Positions 1-7,180 of a DNA stretch of 37,371 bases are shown here, in pieces. A program made the position numbers and the translations under genes. The notes under the pieces are model-generated. The model was given only the letters and a program-made list of their open reading frames with translations. It did not search any database and was not told the DNA's origin. Position 1 is the first letter of the stretch. Every line of letters begins with the position of its first letter. The stretch comes from an uncultured Gemmatimonadales bacterium (GTDB lineage: Bacteria; Gemmatimonadota; Gemmatimonadetes; Palauibacterales; Palauibacteraceae), in NCBI GenBank assembly GCA_947259585.1, contig CAMYMV010000031.1, positions 1 through 37,371 of the forward strand, written 5' to 3'.

Positions 1-1
1 T

Positions 2-763
2 TGGCAACCGATGGCAGCAGCCGGCCAGGTCTGCGCGCTTCCCGATTCGGTAGGGTCGGCCGTACCCGACAGCGTTCCCTCGCCGGTGCCGTATGTGACC
101 ATTCGGGATCAGGGCGTTCCTTTTTCGGAGCTTTCACTTGGCGTGGGGCACCTGCGACCCACTGATGAGACCTGGATGTGGGAGTGGTTGACCGAGATCG
201 CTCTTCCATTGTCCGCGGCTCCCGCTGCGGCGCCCTGGGGATGGATCGCCCGGGGTTGGATCATTGACTCGGGCACGGGTCTCATCGCCCCCCTGACGGT
301 GTCGGGCTTGCTCGAGACCGGGTATGAAGACGCGACGTTCATCGTTATGGAAAGGGCCGATGACGGGTGGCTGAGGATTCGGTTCGCACCGGAGGGCTCG
401 GAGAGCGACGCCGGGACCGCTTGGGTGCCGGAGTGCGCGCTGGCCGGCGAGAATGTGGATCTGCATCTGGAAATGTGGCGAGACCTCTTCTTGTCGGATC
501 GAATCTCCCCGCTCTTCTTCCGCTCCGACGTCCCTCACGTTCTCAGGAGCGTCCCGGGCGACGACGGTGAGGGGCTTGGCGTGATAGCAGGTGACTATCA
601 CCTGGAGCCGCTCGAGGTCGAGGGCGATTGGATGCGGGTGATCGTGAAGCAGCCCTCGGACTCCTGCGCGCTCGACGTCCAGCCCGTCGTCAAGAGAGGG
701 TGGGTGAGATGGCGGTCGGCGGACCAGGGGCCATGGGTCTGGTACCACTCCCGAGGCTGCTAG
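2..763 (+). CDS. Unknown protein with SH3-like C-terminal part, probably 5'-truncated by the window edge
   Basis: The reading frame is open to the left edge. The first ATG is at 11, but the residues there (AAAGQVCALPDS) look like the mature start of an exported protein rather than a true N-terminus, so the real start may lie outside the window. About 250 residues are visible. The last 70 alternate charged and aromatic residues (GDYHLEPLEVEGDWMRVIV, then GWVRW and GPWVWY), a pattern typical of a small SH3-like beta barrel. A similar strand pattern (DDGWLRIRF, then TAWVPE) occurs near residues 115-140, so two SH3-like repeats are possible. I do not recognise the family and assign no function. 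It is followed by a 100-bp gap before the next + strand gene. Confidence 0.6.
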   Translation, partial: WQPMAAAGQVCALPDSVGSAVPDSVPSPVPYVTIRDQGVPFSELSLGVGHLRPTDETWMWEWLTEIALPLSAAPAAAPWGWIARGWIIDSGTGLIAPLTVSGLLETGYEDATFIVMERADDGWLRIRFAPEGSESDAGTAWVPECALAGENVDLHLEMWRDLFLSDRISPLFFRSDVPHVLRSVPGDDGEGLGVIAGDYHLEPLEVEGDWMRVIVKQPSDSCALDVQPVVKRGWVRWRSADQGPWVWYHSRGC

Positions 764-865
764 CAGCTTTCGAATAAGGAGCACTCGAGGCCGGCGACAG
801 TTGAGCAGGCACTTGAAGGGAATGAGCAGACGTTCGGGATAGACGCCCGACGCACTGGGGCGCAC

Positions 866-1789
866 GTGAACGAAGAGATCCACGCGGTTACCGGCGCGTT
901 CGGGTATTCGGGTCGCTATATCGCCCACCGGCTGCTGGACGCCGGACGCAGCGTCGTCACCCTCACGAACTCGCGTGGGCCGGATCCGTTCGGTGGACGC
1001 GTTTCGAAGTATCCCCTGCGGTTCCAGGATCCCGGCGCCCTGGCCGAGGCCCTCCGTGGCGCGGCAGTCCTCTACAACACCTACTGGGTTCGATTCGACT
1101 ACAAGGACTTCAATCACAGCGAAGCCGTCGCCAATACGCTGAGGCTCTTCGAGGCGGCGCGTGAAGCGGGCGTGCGGCGAGTCGTCCACGTGAGCATCAC
1201 CAACCCGTCCGCTGGGTCGGACCTGCCCTATTTCAGCGGCAAGGCCGAGCTCGAGGCGGCGGTGAGGTCCTCCGGCTTGTCCTTTGCGATCCTCCGGCCT
1301 ACGGTCCTGTTCGGGAAGGAAGACATCCTCATCAACAACATCGCGTGGATGCTCCGGCGGTTTCCCGTCTTCGGGGTGTTCGGCGATGGGGAGTATCGTC
1401 TTCAACCCATCTATGTGGATGATCTGGCGGCGCTCGCGGTTGCGGAAGGCGCCCGGGCTGGCGACGTGATCGTTGAAGCGATCGGTCCCGAGACCTTCAC
1501 ATATCGAGAGTTGGTCCAAACGATAGGCGAGACTATCGGTTATCCCCGTCCGCTGGTATCCGTCCCCCCGAGGGCCGCGTATTGGGCGGGTCGGGTGTTT
1601 GGAGCGGTGAAGGGTGACGTCGTCATTACCTGGGAGGAGATTCGCGGACTGATGGAAGAACGGCTCTACGTGGACGCCCCGCCCGCAGGCTCGACGCCCC
1701 TCACCGAGTGGGCCCGAAGGCATGCCGACACGCTCGGCGCACGCTATGCCAATGAGCTGGCTCGCAGGAGTCGGCCCGAGCATCCATGA
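866..1789 (+). CDS. NmrA/SDR-like NAD(P)-binding oxidoreductase
   Basis: The 307-residue protein opens with a Rossmann nucleotide-binding loop, TGAFGYSG (GxxGxxG), at residues 9-16. It continues with the features of the atypical extended SDR / NmrA / complex-I 39-kDa-like group: NTYWVRFDY, VVHVSITNPS, the LRPTVLFG segment and the YVDDLA motif near residue 190. The classical YxxxK pair is represented by YFSGKAELE (Y and K four apart), so redox activity is possible, but these families often act as NAD(P) sensors or epimerases. The substrate cannot be read from the sequence. The start is GTG at 866. The stop overlaps the next gene's ATG (ATGA), so the two are probably co-transcribed and translationally coupled. 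Confidence 0.85.
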   Translation: MNEEIHAVTGAFGYSGRYIAHRLLDAGRSVVTLTNSRGPDPFGGRVSKYPLRFQDPGALAEALRGAAVLYNTYWVRFDYKDFNHSEAVANTLRLFEAAREAGVRRVVHVSITNPSAGSDLPYFSGKAELEAAVRSSGLSFAILRPTVLFGKEDILINNIAWMLRRFPVFGVFGDGEYRLQPIYVDDLAALAVAEGARAGDVIVEAIGPETFTYRELVQTIGETIGYPRPLVSVPPRAAYWAGRVFGAVKGDVVITWEEIRGLMEERLYVDAPPAGSTPLTEWARRHADTLGARYANELARRSRPEHP

Positions 1790-2568
1790 TCTGGGTAGCA
1801 ACGCTGCTGGCTCTGGCCGTCGTCGGAGGATCGGCCTTCCTGCGCTGGGGAACACGGTGGGGATCGACGCCCGAAGAGCGTGCACGCCGGCTGCCCGGCG
1901 ACGAGTACCTCGAGGGCGGTCCGCGTGCCCGCGTGGCCATGACGCGTGCCATCTCGATCAGCGCGGCGCCGGAGCGCGTCTGGCCGTGGATCGCTCAGCT
2001 GGGGCGCGGCGCCGGTTGGTACAGCGTCGACTGGCTCGACAACGGGAGAAAGGACTCCGCACGGCACGTCGTCTCGTGGATTCCGGAGCCTCGATTGGGT
2101 GACGCAACGGCAATCGGTTACCTGCGAGACATGCGCCCGGGGCGAGAGATGGTCTGGTGGGTGGATGGCGTAGGGTTCTTCGGCTCTGAGGCCCGCCTTG
2201 TGACTTACCTGGGACTCGGCTCCGAGGGGCAAGGGACACGCTTGGTCACTCGGATGTCCGCCGATGCCGCCGGACCGGCCGCCCACTTTGCCCTATTGGT
2301 GTTTCGGCTTATCGATTCCGTCATGGCGCGCCAGCAACTGCTCGGGATCGCCGATCGGGTCGAAGATTGCGAGGCGGGTGATGCGACACCGAGGGATCCG
2401 GAGACCGGCGCCCGGGATCAGTATCAACTCTACGAGGTGCTCTATGCGACGGGCGAAAGCGCGGGGGAGGCCGGCAAGGAGCACGCGTCACGTTGGCGGG
2501 AGTCGGCCATGGAAGACGGCATCCTCCAGGGGGAGCGTCGGCGCTCGGAGCCAGCACGCGATGTGTGA
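1786..2568 (+). CDS. SRPBCC (START/Bet v1-fold) protein with N-terminal membrane anchor
   Basis: This is a 260-residue protein. Residues 1-20 form one hydrophobic segment (MIWVATLLALAVVGGSAFL), either an uncleaved signal or a membrane anchor. From about residue 50 the pattern is that of polyketide-cyclase/SRPBCC proteins: ISAAPERVWPWIAQLG (the usual first strand and helix), GAGWYSVDWLDN, then strands ending in GTRLVTRMS and a long C-terminal helix. Such folds bind hydrophobic ligands; no ligand can be inferred here. The C-terminal 60 residues are rich in charge and low in complexity, and may be disordered. The gene overlaps the upstream oxidoreductase by 4 bp and the downstream phosphatase by 8 bp, so it lies within a compact operon. 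Confidence 0.75.
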   Translation: MIWVATLLALAVVGGSAFLRWGTRWGSTPEERARRLPGDEYLEGGPRARVAMTRAISISAAPERVWPWIAQLGRGAGWYSVDWLDNGRKDSARHVVSWIPEPRLGDATAIGYLRDMRPGREMVWWVDGVGFFGSEARLVTYLGLGSEGQGTRLVTRMSADAAGPAAHFALLVFRLIDSVMARQQLLGIADRVEDCEAGDATPRDPETGARDQYQLYEVLYATGESAGEAGKEHASRWRESAMEDGILQGERRRSEPARDV

Positions 2569-3478
2569 ATCGTATCTGGAGCGCTACAGCAGCGGGAAAG
2601 CCATGTTGGCGATCGCCCTGTTGGCGACGGTTTGCGGATGCTCGAGGGGAGATGAGACGCGGATCGTGGCCTTCGGGGACGTGCATGGCGACCTCGAGGC
2701 CACGCGAAACGCGCTCCGCCTGGCAGGCGCCATCGACGAAGAGAACCGCTGGGTCGGTGGTGAGCTGATCGTCGTGCAGACGGGCGATCAGCTCGACCGA
2801 GGCGACGATGAGCAAGCGATCCTGGAACTCTTCGAGAGGCTACGCGTCGAGTCGGTGGCCGCAGGCGGGGCTTTCCACGCCCTGCTCGGCAATCACGAGC
2901 TCATGAACGCCAAGGGCGATCTTCGTTATGTGACCGAAGGAGGATTTGCCGACTTTGCCGATGCCGTCGAGTACGACCCGAGCGACCCCCGGTTGGCCGA
3001 GTTCGAGCCCCACGAACGAGCTCGAATGGCGGCCCTGCTGCCGGGCGGACCCTACGCGCAGCTGTTGGCTCAACGACAGGTGATCCTACGAGTCGGCGAC
3101 ATCTTGTTTGTCCACGGTGGAGTGCTTCCCGACCACGTCACGTACGGAATCGATCTCATCAACCGGGAAACGCAGGCGTGGCTTCGAGGCGAGACAGATC
3201 GTCCGGCCGTCCTGCAGGGATCGGACAGCCCCCAGTGGACACGGCTGTTTTCCGACGAGCCGGACTCTGAGGCGTGTGCGGTCCTCACGGAGGTACTGAA
3301 CAGCCTCGAGGCGACGCGAATCGTCATGGGCCATTCGGTCCAGAACGACGGGGTTTCCAGCGCCTGCGAAGGCCGAGCCTGGCTCATCGACGTGGGCATG
3401 GCGGCCCACTACGGGGGACCGGTAGAGGTGCTGGAGATCATCGGCGACTCGGTCTCCGTCCTGAGAGTCGACGGGTGA
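2561..3478 (+). CDS. Calcineurin-type metallophosphoesterase, predicted lipoprotein (Shewanella-like phosphatase type)
   Basis: Read from ATG 2561 the protein has 305 residues. It starts with a short basic stretch, a hydrophobic run (MLAIALLATV) and a Cys-containing end (CGC), which suggests a lipoprotein or exported signal. ATG 2603 is an alternative start that removes the first 14 residues. All metal-site motifs of the PPP/calcineurin superfamily are present: GDVHGD at 39-44 (Asp40, His42), GDQLDRG, GNHE at 110-113, then VHGG and MGHS. The enzyme should be an exported dinuclear-metal phosphatase; the motif order resembles the Shewanella-like (Shelph) protein phosphatases. The physiological substrate is unknown. 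The start overlaps the SRPBCC stop and its stop overlaps the GTG of the next gene. Confidence 0.85.
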   Translation: MCESYLERYSSGKAMLAIALLATVCGCSRGDETRIVAFGDVHGDLEATRNALRLAGAIDEENRWVGGELIVVQTGDQLDRGDDEQAILELFERLRVESVAAGGAFHALLGNHELMNAKGDLRYVTEGGFADFADAVEYDPSDPRLAEFEPHERARMAALLPGGPYAQLLAQRQVILRVGDILFVHGGVLPDHVTYGIDLINRETQAWLRGETDRPAVLQGSDSPQWTRLFSDEPDSEACAVLTEVLNSLEATRIVMGHSVQNDGVSSACEGRAWLIDVGMAAHYGGPVEVLEIIGDSVSVLRVDG

Positions 3479-4074
3479 GGCCCGGCTCCCGAGCGTTTCT
3501 CTCCATCGCGCTCGCTCTGACCTCGTGCCGTCAGGCGGAGCTTCCGCCCACAGAAGGGCTCGATGCGGCCCTGGAGGGCGCGGTCGCCCGCACACCCGAG
3601 ATGGAGCCGGCCGACCTGTACAAGCTCCTGCACCAGGGCTGGCTCGGTCCAGGCCACATGGCTCCCTCGGTCGAGACCGCGCGCCGTTACCTGGACGAGG
3701 AGCGGTCGCGGCTCGCCTCCTCCAGGAATCCGGAACCAGGGTTGGAGGACCTTCCCGGCCCGCACGGTTTGGTGCGCGTTCACCTTCAGGCGTGGCCCGC
3801 GGAGAGGGATGACATGCTGGCCTCGGCGTTCGTGATCACGGCCGAGACGATCGTGCCAGACAGCCAGAGCTTCGTGCGTGAGCTCGACAGCGTGGGGGGT
3901 CACCTGGAGAGGCTGAAGCTGCCTTTCGATGAGGACACCTGGCGGGCGTTCGTCGTCGCCCGCGTGGCCGATGGGCTGCCGGCCGTGCACCACTCGGACA
4001 GCTACAGGATGCGCTACTCGCCCGCGTATCGCGTCGTCTTTCGCTCACTCGCCCGGCAGCCGCCCCAGGAATGA
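3475..4074 (+). CDS. Unknown lipoprotein, 199 aa
   Basis: The chosen start is the GTG at 3475, which overlaps the phosphatase stop (GTGA). It gives a clear lipoprotein signal: MRPGSRAFLSIALALTSC, with lipobox LTSC and Cys18. The frame is open further upstream, but that part lies inside the phosphatase gene. The mature part contains a helix-rich opening (PADLYKLLHQGWLGPGHM) and then a mixed region (GLVRVHLQAWPAERDD, followed by YRMRYSPAYRVVF). The family is not recognised. Its overlap with an exported phosphatase on one side and another lipoprotein on the other suggests a role at the cell envelope, which is inference from context only. Confidence 0.7.
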   Translation: MRPGSRAFLSIALALTSCRQAELPPTEGLDAALEGAVARTPEMEPADLYKLLHQGWLGPGHMAPSVETARRYLDEERSRLASSRNPEPGLEDLPGPHGLVRVHLQAWPAERDDMLASAFVITAETIVPDSQSFVRELDSVGGHLERLKLPFDEDTWRAFVVARVADGLPAVHHSDSYRMRYSPAYRVVFRSLARQPPQE

Positions 4075-4529
4075 GCAAGTCTCTCAGTTGTTGGTGTTTG
4101 GCGGGCTTCCTGAGTGCCTGCGCTCGGACCCAATCCGCGAGCCCCTGTGAGCCTTTCTTCACCGCGCTGGATAGCGTGCCGCACGTCGCGCTATCCATGA
4201 GTACCGGAGCCTTCGTGTCCATCTGGGACGAGATGGAGTACCGCGGCTGTGAGGTCGAGTTCGAGACGAACGACTCTCTCAGCGCAGGCGTGCCCATCCC
4301 GAGTTTCGACGCGATCCAGGATACCGAGATGTACCGCCTGGGTTGGCGGATGAGTCACGGAATCACGGCTGATGGACCTGGATCCGGCGTCTTCGGCATC
4401 GAGAAGGGTTCCGTGCTCTGCGTCATCAGGTGGGCTCAACCTGCCTATATCGATGACGACGGGGAGTTCGTCCAATCCGAGACATTCAGCATGAAGATCC
4501 AGTGCCGAGAGTCGGGAGAATTCCGATGA
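4071..4529 (+). CDS. Unknown small lipoprotein, 152 aa
   Basis: It begins MSKSLSCWCLAGFLSAC, with lipobox LSAC and lipidation Cys17, and overlaps the upstream gene by 4 bp. Several further cysteines (SPCEPF, RGCEVEF, VLCVI, IQCRE) could form two disulfides in the periplasm or at the cell surface. The body resembles a single beta-rich domain of about 110 residues. No family was recognised. The stop overlaps the ATG of the VOC protein at 4526, which continues the run of coupled genes. Confidence 0.7.
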   Translation: MSKSLSCWCLAGFLSACARTQSASPCEPFFTALDSVPHVALSMSTGAFVSIWDEMEYRGCEVEFETNDSLSAGVPIPSFDAIQDTEMYRLGWRMSHGITADGPGSGVFGIEKGSVLCVIRWAQPAYIDDDGEFVQSETFSMKIQCRESGEFR

Positions 4530-4939
4530 CAACTGAGTTTCCGGTAGAGGGTGTCGAGCTCACGCTCTTGCTCGTGGTGGCAGATATCGAGCGGGCGAGA
4601 GGGTTCTACGTCGATGTTCTGGGCGCCAAGCTGTTCAGGGAGTACGGTGGGACTTCGGCGGTCCTCGAGTTTCAGGGCAACTGGCTTCTGCTCGTGACCG
4701 GCGGTGGGCCCACCGAGGACAAGCCGGACGTCGTGTTCGAGCCACCCTTAGACCCCAACCGCGTGAGCCATCAGCTTACCATGCGCGTGCCCGATTGCCG
4801 TGCGGCGTATGAGGTCCTGAGGTCTCGGGGCGCGGAGTTCCTTACCCCTCCCGTGGATCGAGGCGGCGAGATCCGCTGCTTTTTCCGGGACCCGGATGGA
4901 CACCTTCTCGAGATAAGCGAGCTGACGAGCAGCACTTGA
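4526..4939 (+). CDS. VOC-superfamily (glyoxalase/bleomycin-resistance fold) protein
   Basis: The start is ATG 4526, overlapping the previous stop (ATGA); the frame extends slightly upstream, but that part is inside the neighbouring gene. The 137-residue protein shows the two beta-alpha-beta-beta-beta modules of the VOC fold: ELTLLLVVADIERARGFYVDVLGAKLF at the N-terminus, and FRDPDGHLLEISE at the C-terminus, whose Glu is the usual metal ligand. His257-type ligands seem to be supplied by SHQLTMRV in the middle. The family includes glyoxalase I, dioxygenases and antibiotic-binding proteins, so substrate assignment is not possible. Confidence 0.85.
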   Translation: MTTEFPVEGVELTLLLVVADIERARGFYVDVLGAKLFREYGGTSAVLEFQGNWLLLVTGGGPTEDKPDVVFEPPLDPNRVSHQLTMRVPDCRAAYEVLRSRGAEFLTPPVDRGGEIRCFFRDPDGHLLEISELTSST

Positions 4940-4944
4940 TCGTC

Positions 4945-5421
4945 ATGGATCGTCTCAAGACCGTTGGCATTCTGGCGCTCCTTGCGCTGTCTCTTCCTCT
5001 AATTCTGCTTTATGCGGCCGTGTACCTCCTTTGGCGCGCCATCTGGGGAACGGTTTTACGTTTCTGGTTCTGGCGCGCTCACGCTGCTCGAGGGCGCCCG
5101 GTCCTCTTCGTCTATTCCGAGAGCCCCAACTGGCAAGCGTACATCGAGCAGAATATCCTGCCCCTCATCGGCGACCGCGCTGTCATCCTCAATTGGTCGC
5201 AACGTCGGCTTTGGTCATCGACGTCACCGTGGGAGGCGCGATTCTTTCGCCGGTTCGCCGGAGATCGCGAGTTCAACCCACTGGCTTTGGTGTTCTGCCC
5301 GCGAGGCCGGATCAAGGCTGTCCGTTTTCATAAGGCCTTCCTGGACTTCAAGCACGGCAAGGACGCCGCGCTTCGAGCGGCGGAAGCGGAGTTGTTCGCA
5401 GTCGGAGTACAGGAGCGCTGA
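4945..5421 (+). CDS. Unknown protein with N-terminal membrane segment
   Basis: ATG 4945 gives MDRLKTVGILALLALSLPLILLYAAVYLLW, one or two closely spaced transmembrane helices in the first 35 residues. A TTG at 4936 that overlaps the VOC stop is an alternative start. The remaining 120 residues are soluble and basic-aromatic, with VLFVYSESPNWQAYIEQNILP and a repeated alternation of Arg and aromatic residues. A glutaredoxin-like or glycosyltransferase-like fold is conceivable, but no motif supports either. It is the last gene of the + strand run and converges on the GrpB-family gene 43 bp away. Confidence 0.6.
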   Translation: MDRLKTVGILALLALSLPLILLYAAVYLLWRAIWGTVLRFWFWRAHAARGRPVLFVYSESPNWQAYIEQNILPLIGDRAVILNWSQRRLWSSTSPWEARFFRRFAGDREFNPLALVFCPRGRIKAVRFHKAFLDFKHGKDAALRAAEAELFAVGVQER

Positions 5422-5464
5422 GAGGTGATACGACATCCGCGATTCGTGATCGCCGTCCGCGGCC

Positions 5465-5989
5465 TCAGGCGCCTCGTCGCCAGAGCGCAGCCTTCTGGTC
5501 TACCCGTTTGATGAAGGCGTCCTTGCCGTCGATGTAGGCGTCATAGTCATCGGGGTGGGCCAGGGCGAGGGCCCGCTTCAGGTCGGAGTACTCCCGCGCG
5601 ATATCTGGATGAGCCAGCATGAAATCGCGGAACGTCAGGTGGCGCTCCACCTCGGGGTCTCCGGACTGGAAAACGTGTACCTGGTGGGTCCGGGCTCCGT
5701 TCGCATCGTCCTTTCGAAAGTAGCGGCGACCGGGGATCCCGAATTCTCCCATCGACTCGTACCCGCCGAGCTCCATCGCCTCGTTGCACGAGTCGACCGC
5801 CCCGACGTCGGCGACCTCAACCAGGATGTCGATGATCGGCTTCGCGAAGATCCCCGGGATCGAGGTGCTACCGATGTGGTGCGTCGCGATGACATCCCCG
5901 CCGAGGCAGTGTGCAACGCGCAGGGATTCGCTGGCGAACTCCTCCTTCCATCGCACATCATGAGGCACGACGACGACTGCTTCGAGCAT
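5465..5989 (-). CDS. GrpB/UPF0157-family nucleotidyltransferase-fold protein
   Basis: The 174-residue product carries the hallmark of the GrpB family (UPF0157): HHIGSTSIPGIFAKPIIDILVEV near residues 37-60, corresponding to the nucleotidyltransferase-like GS(T)xxxG...D.D core. Conserved GGYESMGEFGIPGRRYF and HVFQSGDPEVERHLTFRDFM segments follow. Members are found alone or fused to dephospho-CoA kinase; the reaction of stand-alone members is not established. The minus-strand ATG at 5989 is preceded by a GGAG-type ribosome site 5-8 bases upstream, supporting the start. It is transcribed divergently from the DUF1579-like gene, so 5990-6118 should carry both promoters. Confidence 0.9.
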   Translation of the reverse strand: MLEAVVVVPHDVRWKEEFASESLRVAHCLGGDVIATHHIGSTSIPGIFAKPIIDILVEVADVGAVDSCNEAMELGGYESMGEFGIPGRRYFRKDDANGARTHQVHVFQSGDPEVERHLTFRDFMLAHPDIAREYSDLKRALALAHPDDYDAYIDGKDAFIKRVDQKAALWRRGA

Positions 5990-6118
5990 GTTCTCCGTGG
6001 CTCCGTTCCGTCAGACGGCCATCGAAGCCGATCTTTATTTGGCGCTTCTAACGAGCGACAAGGTAACGCGGCAGCCGGGTGAGCAGGCGCCGGGCGGCAC
6101 CGAAAAGAGGTGGGACAG

Positions 6119-6592
6119 ATGGAAACGCCTACGGAAATGCCGAAGCCGACGAATCATCATCAGAAGCTCGAAATGCTGGTGGGCAGCTGGAGAGGAACCG
6201 AGACGATGCACCCGTCGCCGTGGGATCGTCAGGGGGGTACCGCGACGGGGCGAAACGACATCCGGCTGACGCTGAACGGTTTCGCCCTCATCACCGAGTA
6301 TGCGCAGGAGCGTGGCGGGGTGATCACGTTCGAGGGACACGGGGTCATGACCTACGACTCGAACGAATCGCGCTACGTGCTCCACTGGTTCGACAGCCTG
6401 GGATCGCCCCCGGAGGTCTTCACGGGCACCTTCGACGGGGATGTCCTGACCGTGGGGCACGGTGGCCCCGGCATGCATGCGCGCCTGACGTACGATTTGA
6501 CCCGAGAAGGGGTCCTGCGCTCGCGGATGGACCTGTCCCAAGACGGCGCGGAATGGGCGACGTTCTTCGAGTGTGACTATGAGCGGGAGTAG
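6119..6592 (+). CDS. DUF1579-family protein
   Basis: The protein is 157 residues from ATG 6119, which has AGAGGTGG just upstream; an in-frame GTG at 6110 is less likely. The sequence matches the DUF1579 pattern: an N-terminal HQKLEMLVGSWRG (the typical "L..l.G.W.g" opening), a strand-rich centre (GVITFEGHGVMTYDSNESRY) and a C-terminal RSRMDLSQDGAEWATFFECDY. The family forms a lipocalin-like beta barrel of unknown ligand, often measured against detergent or organic-compound responses; no role is claimed here. Its end overlaps the start of the YcxB-like gene by about 14 bp. Confidence 0.8.
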   Translation: METPTEMPKPTNHHQKLEMLVGSWRGTETMHPSPWDRQGGTATGRNDIRLTLNGFALITEYAQERGGVITFEGHGVMTYDSNESRYVLHWFDSLGSPPEVFTGTFDGDVLTVGHGGPGMHARLTYDLTREGVLRSRMDLSQDGAEWATFFECDYERE

Positions 6593-7139
6593 TAGCTCGG
6601 AGGCGAGGGCCTACACGTTCGATTGGCGTGCCGACGAGCACGCCCGCGTCACGAGCCTGCTGGTGCGCGAGCAGTTCGGCTCCGGCGTCCGGCGGGCCAT
6701 GAAGTGGGGCGTCGTCGTGGTCCTGGTGTCGGGGGCCATCGTGGCGGTTGCGACTGCCCTATCGGCTGGCCTGGCCGAGGCGATGCCGCTCGGCGCTCTG
6801 GTGATCGCGGTTGCCGCGCTCGTGCTGGCGTTCGGAAGACTGGCCGGCTGGATTCAAGCCTGGCAGCTGAAGCGTCACGATCCCAACGTCGCTCACCCGA
6901 TCACCCATTCCCTGGACGAATCTGGCTATCACGTCTCCTCCCGAACGACCGACGTCGATCTCAAGTGGGACGGTCTGCACAAGGTCCGAGAGACTCCCGA
7001 CCTGTTCATGGTCTATTACAGCAGCCGATTGGCGTATTACCTGCCAAAGCGGGCGCTGCCGAACCCCGAAGAGGTCGCGGAGCTTCGGGCTTGGGTTCGG
7101 GCGCAGCTGCCGCCCGAGGTGGCCTACGTTGAGCATTAG
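6579..7139 (+). CDS. YcxB-like membrane protein
   Basis: ATG 6579 (an in-frame GTG at 6573 is an alternative) starts a 186-residue protein. It has two transmembrane helices at about residues 40-60 and 67-85 (WGVVVVLVSGAIVAVATAL, then LGALVIAVAALVLAFG), followed by a soluble domain with ITHSLDESGYHVSSRTTDVDLKWDGLHKVRETPDLFMVYYSSRLAYYLPKRAL. The strand order, in which a W appears before the FMVYYS strand and is followed by Lys-Arg-Ala-Leu, is that of the YcxB C-terminal domain family. The function of that family is not known. It probably shares a transcript with the DUF1579-like gene. Confidence 0.8.
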   Translation: MSGSSSSEARAYTFDWRADEHARVTSLLVREQFGSGVRRAMKWGVVVVLVSGAIVAVATALSAGLAEAMPLGALVIAVAALVLAFGRLAGWIQAWQLKRHDPNVAHPITHSLDESGYHVSSRTTDVDLKWDGLHKVRETPDLFMVYYSSRLAYYLPKRALPNPEEVAELRAWVRAQLPPEVAYVEH

Positions 7140-7150
7140 TTGATGACGGC

Positions 7151-7173
7151 GGCCCATAGATTGGCCCATAGAT
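7151..7173 (+). repeat. Two direct copies of an 11-bp element upstream of the beta-lactamase-fold gene
   Basis: GGCCCATAGAT occurs at 7151-7161 and again at 7163-7173, exactly 12 bp apart, eight bases before ATG 7181. It fills the whole gap between the YcxB-like stop and the next gene. Close spacing near one helical turn would suit a dimeric repressor, but a slippage duplication is equally possible. Confidence 0.6.
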
Positions 7174-7180
7174 ATAGAGA

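Noticed and set aside
134..1885. 583-codon open frame on the minus strand
   Set aside because: It mirrors the + strand SDR and left-edge genes, has no recognisable domain and low-complexity Arg/Pro/Gly-rich composition; long antisense frames are expected at this GC content.
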